Below, piece by piece: positions 1 through 11,199 of a stretch of 64,000 nt of DNA (position 1 is its first letter; every line of letters begins with the position of its first letter). The notes below the pieces were generated by a model. It did not search any database. It was not told the DNA's origin and worked only from the letters and a program-made list of their open reading frames with translations. The DNA comes from Stereocaulon alpinum (Eukaryota; Ascomycota; Lecanoromycetes; Lecanorales; Stereocaulaceae). A program made the position numbers and the translations under genes. The stretch is from positions 344,209-408,208 of the forward strand of contig JAEUBA010000018.1 of assembly GCA_018257865.1 (NCBI GenBank), in the 5' to 3' direction.

Positions 1-3000
1 CGTAAGATATTGCCATTTCTCATTGGCGCGGTATCTGTAGACGGGTTGGTCCAGTATGTTCGCCTTTGACAACAAGCTGTCGACCGTGAGAGGCGGCGAA
101 CCAAATGGCGCACCTGCTTCAATCCTCAATTCCTTGAACTTGATGTTAGTATAATTCCAAAGCATCGGCATCCATCTGTCTCGGTAGTCGGAGGAAATTT
201 TGAGAGCGGACGGCGAGTCTGGATGCGCTAATAGTGATCCCAGATCATCGATCTTTAGCTCGCGGACATTGAGCGGAGTCTCAATGAGCTCTGTGATGGG
301 ATTTCTCCTCACAGACCAGTTGTCTGTCTCCAGATTGATAGCTGAGCTCGAGAATATCTCTGTGTTTACCATGAAGTCGGAAGCGAAACCAAAGAGCTTT
401 TGCTCTTTTCTTGTTGCTATCAGGTTACATTGTGAATCAGATTGGGGCTCCCAGGTCAGAAGACCTAATGGAGCGTCAAGTGACGGTCTTGGAATCACTC
501 TACATCCGTGCAATTTCTTAAGAGGCGTCAAATCATCTCCGAGGGGTAGCGGTATGAGTATGTCGAGGAGCGCCGCCAGTATCTCTTGTTTGTCCACTTC
601 TCTATGAACATGAGAGAGGAAGGTTTCCAGATAAGTACAATTCGCTTCGTGGTGAAATAACTCAGCAAGGCGGTCTGAATCCAATTGGACGATGTGCAAA
701 TCCTTGGATGCAGCTTTCAAAGATTTCCTAATCCGGTCAGGAGGGCGTACGAGGTCGATTAGCAGTTCCCGGAACAAAGGTTGAAGCTTTTCGGATACAT
801 CTGGCGGTAGGAAATCGAATTGGGCATTGGTAAAGGAGGTGACTGGGTGTAATTTCCGCGCCTTTCGTTGCTTAGGTCGTGTCAAGTCATTCGCGCCTTG
901 AGTGAGAACGATGTCGTTCTGGTCCAAGGTAGGATATAACTGGTATGCGATGTGCTCTGGATCGAGTATCTGGTCCCAGAAAGCCTTGGCTACTGTACTG
1001 GAGAGAGTGGTCGACCGCGCTGCAACGAGCCTTGATGGCCAGAAACGGAAGGCTTGTTGGCCTAACCTTGGTGACAAGTCCTTAAGAAAATCCAGGTAGA
1101 AACTCGGCAAAGACTTTGTTAGGAGCCAGTCATTCCATACCGCAAGTTCACTCTGATCTTCGAACGCAATCGTTTTTCGGTCTCCAGTGATCGCAAAGCT
1201 GGCATGAAATGATACAGGCAGCTGGGATTCTATACCTGTTGGCAATTTGCAGAAAACTTTCTGACCAACTCGCCATCTCCTTTCCTCACCTACGTGCTGC
1301 AATACTACCTCGTGATCATTAGCTCTATTGCTCGGGATAGAATCAAAAGTTCCTTGCTGCAGGCAAGCAGCAATGCCGCATTCGGTGACCTTAGAAGAAC
1401 CCTTGCCAATCTTCACAATATCGGGTGGGCTGCGTTCTATGTCTGTGATGCCCACACGCCAGACGTCTTTCATGAATCTGCGATTTACTTTGGCATTCGT
1501 GATTATGACTTGCCGGAAGACTTCGTCCTCTGAACCTTCCGAACGATGGGCTGACACGCACCATCTTGGCTCAGCCTGTCCTCGAATGCAGAAGTCGACA
1601 CTAGTAACGTTTGTCAAAAAGAGTAGTGATATACGTGCTGTGTGGAAATAGTCCTCCAGTAATGATATTGTCGTCGACGGACTGTTGTGACGCGAGGATT
1701 CATTAAGTGTTGTTTGCCTCTCGCTTTTTCTAAAAGGAAATCGAAAGATGGTTCCATTATAGTAATCCTGGCTCTTGTCATACCCGTAGAGGCCGTGGAA
1801 TGGCAGGAGCTGACTTTCCGCAGCACTGCGTGTTGTTGATAGAGCAATTTTGACTCCAATCTTGCGCTTCCAGTGTCTATTCAGAGGGAGACACTCCTGT
1901 TGTGGATCCAGTACTACGTAAAAGCCACCTGATATTATCATCGGCACATCAGTGAAATGATACATGCTCATTACGCCCCTACCAAACATCCCTGTGGTAG
2001 TGGCATCATCGGTTTTGCCTCCCTGGCCAATTTCTTTGAATCCATCAAAATCCTTTCCCGAGAAGACCCCATCGTTGTACACCATCAACGCCGGCCCCTG
2101 AGAGGTTGCTAACTCGTTTGTCAGTAAGTTTTGACTCTCGTAGGGGCCAGTATCGCATTTGTCTATCATCCAGGATATCTTGGTCGCTCTAGCATCGTCT
2201 GCGTTGGCTAAGAACTCATTGAAGGTTGCTTCAACAGGGTAACGCCCCAACGTGTCTTTAATGATGTTCGAGAGCTTTTCGCGAGGTGCATATTCGTCCT
2301 CATCCTCATCTTCGAAATCGATTGCGAGCCTTGTGGCTCGGGCAAAGGAGTTCTCTATTCCAAGTCGATCTATCAGGTCTTCCGATACCCTGGCATGGGT
2401 GAAGTTGAAGTTGGCAATACCACCGTTGACATTAGGGTCTCCGTGAACTATTTCAGGGAGGCTTCTGAGTATGGACGTCCTATCGGGTATTGCAAAGTTG
2501 GAGGGTCCGTATCCCAGGAGGGTTGCAACTTCCAATGTCGCAATAGCAATATTCAGGTTTTCGTCGCTCAAATGGCCATTTTCTGAAGCTTGGAGAGCTC
2601 TCTGGACATACTGGAGGTCTCCGACAGAGGGCTCGGGTCTAACATCCAAAGCTTTCAACATGTCCGCGTGCTTCTTTGCAAAGCCTCCGTCGACCTCATC
2701 CAAATATGGGGCTAGCGGATACAGTGTGAGCCTGCTCCCCGTTAGGAAGACTTTATCCGGAAGGAAGTAATCCCCATGGCTGCCTAGTATACATGGTTTC
2801 GATCGCAATCCAGGGATGTAATCAGTCTTCATAACGGAAAGAAGGCTGTCGACTCGTTCGTAGTCACGATTGTTTAGACAAATGTCCAGTTGCTGAAATA
2901 GCACCTCTTTAGGCACACTTTGATCCCAACCTATCTCCATCAGCAGACGTAGAGTATTCATAAAGGGGTGCACTTGCCTAGAAGTTTCTTCCAATCCTTG

Positions 3001-6000
3001 CTAACCAAGTAAGGAAATGTCCCCCACACCAGATCAACCAGTTGGCTTTGGTCAGGCCCACGACACGCTGAAGGTGACATAAGAGTTGGCTCTCCTGTTG
3101 CTGAAGTCCCAGGTAGCCACTTCAAGTTCCGGAATTTACCAATGAGGGTCTCTGAAAAGCCGGGTTTCGGCTCGAGGGGAACTGCCAAGAGACATTTGAT
3201 CTTATCTCGAAGTACGTCAAGGTCCGCACCGCATCTCGAATAGTATGCAGCCCGCAGCAATGGTGTTGACGAATTCACTCCATTGCCAAGACCACACGCA
3301 GCCAAAGCTCCCTTGTGTCGTTTGGCAAAGTCAAGGCAAGGGAACACGTTCTCCTCTGCAAAGTACAGAGAAGCGAAGCCAGAGCAAGGATCAACCATAT
3401 CCTTAATGCATCGATATGTTCTATTCCCGCTGTGAGCGGGCTGCGGTATAATCGGCCACCCCATAACACTTGATATCCAAGTTTCTGAAGGGTTCTTCGA
3501 AATATCGAAGACCCAGTCCACAAGGGCTTCTTTTGCCGGAAGCATGGAGACATCTTGGACATCTTGCATCCACGGCAAAAGATGTTTAGTCAATAGATCC
3601 TGAGTAGATACCTCTTCGAGAAGGTGAAGCTGACGTATAAGATAGATCTCACTGGGATTGGATACTTCGTAGAAGGAGACTCCTGGGATGTCTGGCATAG
3701 GAGGGAGGCCTGGCGGTGTTTCGAACAAGTGGCGGCCTTGTTCGAGATCACACACGGTTCGAATCCAGTGCCTGTAACATTGAGCATGTTAGCAGGCTGA
3801 GGACAGTATCAGGAGGCTGGGGTGAGCTTACTCGAAGGGCGCCACAGACGTGCTTTTATTGAAGAGAGGTAGTCTCCTTATCAGCTTTGCAATATTAGGA
3901 GTCAACTGTCCTTTACGACTTTGTTCGCGCACCAGTCTCTCGAGATGATTCAACAGCATACCCTTTGCCGGGAGCGAATTTGCCGTGATCAGTCCCTTGC
4001 TTCCAGTGAGCCATATCAGGAACCGCTCTAAATCGTCCACGCAAGTCAGTTTCAATTCTGCATTTGTCTTTGACCTCTTGCGTAGAAGTTTGACCACCTC
4101 CGGTGTAAGTAAGTCAGTGTCTAGCACCGGTAATGCCGCCTCGGGATTTCGGGACGTGGCAGAGACCAGGAATTCGGCAAGCAGATCACTTTCGTCAACA
4201 ATGAGAGTGGGAGGGACATCCTCCTTGGTGCCAAGTCGTCGAATCCTGGAGTTGTTGATGGGAAGGATCATATGATTGTGCAAAGAAGATTGGAAGCTTG
4301 ACAAGTTTTCTTCCTTTGATACGGTATTAATCCACATCCAGATGCTCCTTATCAGGTGATCGAGTCCTGCAAGACGACAAGGAGAGTCATCAAATTGATT
4401 AGATGGGGCAACCAATGGATACATCGAAGGCCAGTCAATTGATAAGTCGCCAACGGTTCGAAACCTGATGAGAGATGCGAGATCTGCAATATTGTCGAGA
4501 ATAGTTGATAGAACCAGGGGGGTCAGGCGGTCAATATCCAGTGTTGAAAGACTCCGTGCCTCCGTGAAGAGTTGCATCTCAGCTCGATCCCGTGGAAGAA
4601 ATAGAGGTTGAGAATCGGGAAATGTTGTTAGTGGTCCGCCAATAGTAGGCCAGATGGCCACTCCACGGAGCTCTGCGAGGATGATGCCCCCATGCTTCTT
4701 TCCAAAAAGGCCGGTCTTGCGTGAATCAAGCAAACAATACTCCAAAAGCTCAGCACACACATCCGTAGATCTGGATGACCTTGCCTCTTTGCGAAGAAAG
4801 TCTCGTACAGCGCCAGGGACCAGGAGATTAATGCTCCTGGCAAGAGATGCTGCCCGCTCCTTGACTCTAAGAAACAGTGGACTTGCAAGGCACACCATGG
4901 GGAATTCGGCTCGAGCGAGTGCTGCAGCGTACTTCTCAGCCTCGCCATCCGTACATGAAAATTGTCCCTGGCCGAAGGTCACACAGCCTCCGTTGGCAGC
5001 TCTCCATACTGGCAGGTTGTCTTTGATGACGAGGTCGATGACACTGTCATCCAGTGTACTCCAAATCTCGGTCCGGGAGAGATCAGCTCGGGGCCAGAGC
5101 CTGTAATGATTCCCATTCGAGACATTAGAAGACTGATGAACAAGCAACTTTAGCCATGCTGTTGAGGCGCAGTGCGTGAACAGGTATTGATTCCACCTCG
5201 TAGCTAGGTCGTCATAGCCAGGAGACTGGCCTGAACAAGACAACCTGGCTCGATCCGGTGCTATGGAGAATAAGCCGTGTATGTGAACGGGCTGGTGCGT
5301 CAAGATAGGCAGTCTCAATGTGGAAAAGAGCCGACCCCTGAAAGTGTAGCTGACAGACGAGTCCTAGGACGAAGGTCAGCACGCTCGATCATACTGTTGC
5401 GCAGAGACGATATCAGACGTAGGATACTCGAAAGGATGGCTGCTGCACCACGAGGTTCGACGGCACTGGATGTGGAGGACGGACAATATTCGAGAACTAG
5501 ATGACTTACTATTAAAGGTGCGGCAACAGCTACCCATGGAAACATTTTACGTTCACGAGCCCACTCGTCCATATCTCCGTCTCCGGAAGACGCCATCATA
5601 GCGTGCTGGACGACGTATTCACAAATTGTCTGCTCCTCCTTCGTTGTGTATTCGATAGCTATTTCGAAAGTCTTGAATAGATCTTGAGAAGGCCGGATGG
5701 CGCTAGATGCGTACAGGTCGAGGAAGTCGTGAGGAAGCTGCTTCCTCGTCCTGCAAGCGTTAAGCACCGTTCCGTTGCTCTTGCGTATGCCTCTTGAACT
5801 TACTCTGAATCCTTTTCATTCTTCCCAAGGATCTGAGCCGTCAATACGACATCGTTGTCAATTCTGATGGTGACCTTGCTAATGTGCTTCAAGAACAATA
5901 GACCGCCCTCATATATTTCATTGGCAAATTGTTCAAGAGCACTCTTGATGTCCTCAACAGATATCTCCCGCTGCACGATCTCGCTAGTCTTCGCTTGCGC

Positions 6001-6648
6001 TTGGGTTCGCAACGGGATACGAATAATAGTAGCATCAATCGCTTGAGTACCATCAACTCCGAAAGCCTCGAAGGTCTTTATGTGATTCGCAATTTCGAGG
6101 CAGTCTTTATTCGCAACGACGTCGTATGCTGGGCCCCCAGGCTCCTGCGTATCGCGTGACCATCGCTGATGGGGATCGAGGAAGAGCAACCAACATCGTG
6201 AATACACCCATGGCCCATCAGTCCAGTGGTATACCTGAACATCGCTCAGACACTTTCGCAAACAAGCTTACCAAATTGACAACTGTGGGGGGGTCTTGCT
6301 TACGGAATTGAACCCTTGACCGAATTTACCAGTGGTGGCGACATCGTTCCGCTTTCTAGAGTCGCCGACCTTTGAGAGACTAACAAAATCTTCGTCGGTG
6401 AACACGCTGTTGTTCTTTGCTAATAGGGCAGGTCCATGGTACTCCGCCAGGTCATTATGCAATAGAGGACTGTCCGTGTAGGTGTTTGTGTCCAGTACAT
6501 ACTCAATCTCAGTTGCACATGCGTCATCGGCATTTTGTAAGAGCTCCCGCAGGCACGTATTAGATGGGTACGATTCACAAATAATTCTTAGACCAGTGGT
6601 GATGGGCTGATGCTGTTGAAAATTCCTGGCTGCTGGCGGTGGAGCCAT
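1..6648 (-). CDS. Sacsin-like GHKL-ATPase giant protein, 5' part (runs off the left edge)
   Basis: Exons on the minus strand are 6648-6304, 6234-5804, 5750-5510, 5363-3832, 3771-2978 and 2930-<1, giving about 2,090 visible residues with no stop. Two sacsin-type (HSP90-like, GHKL) ATP-binding modules are visible. The first has E35 and NADDA (39-43) and then GKFGQGFNSVYHWTD from residue 107. The second, near residue 1350, has EFLANADDA and GMFGRGVMSMYHFTD. Sacsin-family proteins couple such ATPase modules to co-chaperone roles in proteostasis, but fungal members are largely uncharacterised. The start is the first ATG before the first module. Intron 2931-2977 uses a GC donor (G|GCAAGT, branch CTGAT), which restores the family run LLGWDQ. 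The gene is incomplete here, so total length and C-terminal domains are unknown. Family call is firm, function inferred. Confidence 0.85.
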
Positions 6649-8047
6649 AATGACGATGCTACTGATAGGAAAAGGTCACATCAATCCATCGTAGCTTGCT
6701 GTTCAGAAGGGACAGCTTTATGGCAGATGCAAGAAGGATCATGTGGAGTTCGGGCTGCGAGCACGGCAAGAGGAACACTGCGGGGTAGTGACAAGATGTT
6801 GAGAATGTACAATAGAACGCAGTTTCGATTTGCTGCGTAAATATAAGTCTTGAGTGATGGTGGTGTGAGTTGATGCAGTGTGCGAAGAGGATGGAAATGG
6901 TGGCTGTTGTTGTGTATTATTCACCCACTCAGAGTCTTACCTGCCATACCGTGTTGCCTGAAAAGCGGCTGAGCATATCCTCATTCACATTGTGGGATTT
7001 GGCCCCTGTTCCACCAGAAAATGAATGGCTCATGCAGCATGCGACTTGCCGCTGAGCTCAATGCTTGGGGTATAGTCCGGACTTTTATTCGGCAATGTAT
7101 CAACCATAATCACACATTGGGGACATCAGAAGTCTCGTAGCCTCACCTAGAGACGGCTGAGTGCCCTACCTAAATGCTGCAGCAACCCGTAGATTCGCCC
7201 CCAATCTGTTGCCTTCAGCGCCAAGTGAAACATGTCTGCGAGATAAGCCCAGTCCCCAATGGGATCATTCACACACCCATGTAGCCTGAAGGAAGGGCTG
7301 GAGTGAAGCATAGACGAATGAACGTTCACCATCACGCGGGCTGCTGGCGCTTAGAGTGATTTCATCCTGCTGAGTTGGCCGCCAAATACTACGAGAAGCG
7401 TGGGGGTTCTCGCTACGACGTTCTAGAGGTAGGCTTCAGCTGCTGGGCGACCTTACGCAGATGAGTATCTCCACCACGATCGCAAGGAGCTGCAGAGCCA
7501 AGGCATAGTAAGGTAGCCAACCAACTTCACGTACCTACTTTGAGCTTCTACACCAGGCTAGTTGTCAGAGTGTTCAACAGTCTCAGGCGCTGGTGAAGCG
7601 AAGACGCTATACAAAAAATAATTATAAGCCCATGGACATCATACTACGTTACAAAATAAAATTCAGATCGCTGGCAATGGTATGTTTCGGGAGGGGCTTG
7701 CCCCCCAAAACGGGCCCTTATACTGCTCGTTGGTGCCTAAAGTAAGTAACCTGGCTCGCCTGGGTACTCCTCAACTCCTAATCTTATCGCTCCCGTCCTG
7801 CCCGGTAGTACTAGGGAAGTGCGGGAAGTAAATAATCGATTGAACTTTTGGAATCTTTCGTCATCATGTCGCTTCAGCTTCTCCACCAGAAACTCCCTCA
7901 TTGCCTCTGTATTTCTGCCATATTCCTACTTCAACAGTCAAGCTGTCTTCCCCAGCTTTTCTCCTTTCCCTTAGCCGAAGTACCGCTGCAACGGCACTCC
8001 CAAGGCTAACATCCTTTTCCCGTCAATTGTCGTTGTCTTCTGCTGCA
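6649..8047. other. Intergenic region, sacsin-like gene to GLR1
   Basis: About 1.4 kb with no supported gene. A 62-codon minus frame at 7147-7335 has no recognisable features. The last 200 bp hold the GLR1 leader: an ATG at 7866 out of frame with GLR1, and from about 7844 an open frame in register with GLR1 but without ATG (see finding). Confidence 0.5.
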
Positions 8048-9505
8048 ATGGCACCAATCACGAAGGAGTGCGACTATCTGGTGATTGGAGGCGGTAGCGG
8101 TGGTCTGGCATCTGCAAGAAGGGCAAGTGGCCAGTGGGGGGCGAAGACAATAGCCGTGGAAAGCGGTAGACTTGGGGGAACATGCGTCAATGTTGGGTGC
8201 GAGGTCCAGGTTTCGCCCAAGGGAGCATACCGGAAAAGCTGATGCTTTGTCAGATGCGTCCCTAAGAAAGTGACATGGAATGCTGCAGCCATCGCCGAAA
8301 CTCTCCACGAAGCCAAAGCCTACGGCTTCTCCGTCAAAGAAACCGCCCCATTCGACTGGACAACTTTCAAGCACAAGCGTGACGCATACGTCAAACGCCT
8401 TAACGCCATATACGCAAAAAATCTTGAAAATGACAAAGTTGAATGGCTCTACGGCCGCGCACATCTGGTCTCGAAGAATGAGGTAGAAGTCGACCTCCAT
8501 GACGGCGGCAAAGAGACCATCCGCGCAAAAGAGATCCTCATTGCAACAGGCGGACACCCCAACATCCCCAAGAACATTCCCGGCAGTGAGCTTGGCATAA
8601 CATCAGACGGTTTCTTCGAACTCGAGAAGCGACCAGAGAAAGTGGCCCTTGTAGGCGCAGGCTACATTGCCGTCGAAATGGCAGGCATGTTCCACCACCT
8701 CGGCAGCGAAACCCACCTCTTCATTCGGCACGACAAATTCCTTCGCGCATTCGACCCCATGATCCAAGACAAGATCATCTCAGAATACGAACGCCAAGGC
8801 ATAATTCTCCACCGCAACTCCTCGCAATCAAAAGTCGAGAAAACAGAAAAGGGACTAAGACTCCACTACTCGGACTCTAAAACAAAAGAAGGGACATTAG
8901 ACCTCGACTGCCTCCTCTGGGCCATCGGCCGGGCTCCCGAAGTCGAAGATCTAGGCCTCGACAAAGCGGGCGTAAAGCAGAATGACCGAGGCCAAATCAT
9001 AGCAGACGACTACCAAAACACCAACGTCGAAAACATCTACTCTCTTGGCGACGTATGCGGAAAAATCGAACTCACCCCCGTCGCAATAGCAGCAGGTCGC
9101 CAGCTCTCCAATCGCCTCTTCGGCGGCCCAGAACACAAGAATGCAAAGCTTGACTACGAGAACATCCCCAGCGTCGTATTCGCGCATCCTGAAGTCGGCT
9201 CGATAGGCATGACGGAGCCAGCAGCACGAGAAAAATACGGTGATAAGGTGAAAGTATACAATACGAATTTCACAGCCATGTATTACGCAATGATGGACCC
9301 CGAAGACAAGCCTCCCACAAGTTACAAATTGATTTGCGTCGGCCCTGAAGAGAAAGTGGTTGGACTACACATTCTTGGCAGTGGGAGCTCAGAGATGTTA
9401 CAGGGGTTCGGGGTTGCCGTGAAAATGGGAGCGACGAAGAAAGATTTTGATAGCTGCGTTGCTATTCATCCTACTAGTGCTGAGGAACTTGTCACGCTGA
9501 AGTAG
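8048..9505 (+). CDS. GLR1: Glutathione-disulfide reductase
   Basis: NADPH-dependent flavoenzyme that reduces GSSG to GSH in cytosol and mitochondria. Exons 8048-8196 and 8254-9505 encode 466 aa. The 57-nt intron (8197-8253, branch CTGAT) sits inside the redox-active disulfide motif, splitting GGTCVNVG from CVPKKV. Visible features are the N-terminal FAD Rossmann motif (VIGGGSGG), the NADPH-binding VGAGYIAVEMAG, the FAD motif near IYSLGDVCG, and the C-terminal catalytic HPTSAEE. M1 (MAPITKE) gives the cytosolic form. The frame stays open for about 49 codons upstream with a Ser/Arg/Ala-r­ich, acid-free run resembling a mitochondrial presequence, but it has no ATG. Length fits the family. Identification is firm. 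Confidence 0.95.
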
Positions 9506-11199
9506 ATGGGTCGAATGGTTTCTGTATATAGTTTAGATTTAGAGGATGATACATAGTCAATAGATATATTCAACCATGATACGTTACGTCAACATCGCTA
9601 TATATATAGAGCATCCCTGGACGAAAGCCAACACGCGACCATTAGCTGATTAAGATGTCATCACTCTGCTCCTGTGCTGAAGCCCAGTTCACCTCCTTAT
9701 TCCCACATGCTCCCTATTACTCCTACCGCTTCCTGTGTGCTCCTTCTATGCTTTCCCGTGCTCCCCTGGTTTCCTCCAATGCTCTCTCTGTGCTTCCCTA
9801 TGCTCCTCATGTTCCCTCTCTGCTTCCCTATGCTTCCCCTCAGCCCCTCCCACTATCACATCGCTTACTCTCGCCAATTTCCCGCAACTTTAAACGATAG
9901 GCGCCCTTCCAGCCGGAGTTGAATCATCATCTTGTGGCTCTATCGCCCGCTGTACTTTATTACAATCCTTTTTTGGCCTTAAATCTTCCCACTCGTTCAA
10001 AATATCTGCCGCTGACTCCAGCGTCCAGAACAAGCCATTAGTCAATCCACCTCTTCGTCTCCAATAATGCTCTTCACACTTGCCCATTTTTCTCTTCGTT
10101 GTACGTATTTCAAGCTAGCCTGGGCCTGTGTGTTCTACTCCTTATTTCGTCCCCAATGGCAGAGAAGAAGAGGAGTATGGCGCATTTCATTTGATGATGC
10201 GGAGTCAATTGGCCTGGAGGCGCTGATAAGACGAATATCAATAGTCTAGCCATACGGTCTCTGAGCATAGCGAGTCCGGTACTGAGATCAGAATGTTCGT
10301 CGTTTAGGACGAGTGGATTTTCGTGTCTCTGCCAATCATTATAAGACTCGGCAGATTCTTCGTTGATTCTGTCTTGTCTCGGTGTGATAGGTACGATGGG
10401 AGTTCGTCAATATCCCAAAAAAAAAAGGTTCATACTGTACTCTTCCCGGGCGAAGGGTCCCTATCAGCGAGCCCCCAAATGAGTACCCTACAGTCACTAA
10501 GACCTTCCTAGTCTACTACCTTCTTGCTTCACCAAGTACAACAGTAGTCCTGCCGTATGCTCCAGGGAGATGTGTTGGAGAATAGTAGTGTACCCCTAAG
10601 GAATGTCTAAGTGTTAGAGATTCTCAGCGTCTTCTGGGTTCGCGCTTTAGGGACGCTTCCGGGGTGATGCGAAATATCATGTTGACCAAAGGAGGAACCC
10701 TGGTGGGGTCTAGAGGCACGTGAGAGGATGCACTAATCCTCAAGTCTACTAGACCCTATATAGCATCCTGCGTGGTTACATGTGTACCGCTGCTTGTGGG
10801 TCAAGAGAATGTCGGCACTCCCTAGACTGGGTATCTATCCCGTATTATTGATGCTGATATGATCATCAAATGGTAGGCTTCGATAATGGGAGAACTGTAT
10901 ATAATGTTGCAGTCTAGAGATCCCTAAAATTTCGGTGACTAGATAATGAGTCTGTGATGTTGCCCTCCGGAAGTTAGTTCTACTGTCACAGGTACCTAAA
11001 CTTGAAGAAGAAGAGGGGGAAATGTTGTCTTGACTCATGAGAGCACCGACATGAACGCTGAGCTAATGCTCGCCAACACCTTTGACTTTCCCTCACTTAC
11101 TTCATTTGTCAACCTTTCATCTCCTTTTCTGTCCTCATCCAAATACCGTCCATTACATTGCGCAAACAGTTTTCTGAAGACGTCCACTTAGAATCCACG
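9506..11199. other. Intergenic region, GLR1 to XPB-like pseudogene
   Basis: About 1.7 kb without a supported gene. It contains a pyrimidine-rich degenerate repeat tract (about 9680-9860, listed separately) and short unsupported frames. I see no transposon termini or tRNA. Confidence 0.5.
9680..9860. repeat. Degenerate pyrimidine-rich minisatellite
   Basis: Irregular repetition of TGCTTCCC, TGCTCC and CCTATGCT-type units on the plus strand over about 180 bp. Two overlapping frames through it give Pro/Leu/Ser-rich low-complexity peptides, so I treat it as noncoding repeat rather than a gene. Confidence 0.55.

Noticed and set aside
4654..5106. 150-codon plus-strand frame
   Set aside because: Antisense to the sacsin-like gene, whose minus-strand frame is conserved across this stretch.
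7147..7335. 62-codon minus-strand frame between the sacsin-like gene and GLR1
   Set aside because: No recognisable features, no splice partners seen; could be chance.
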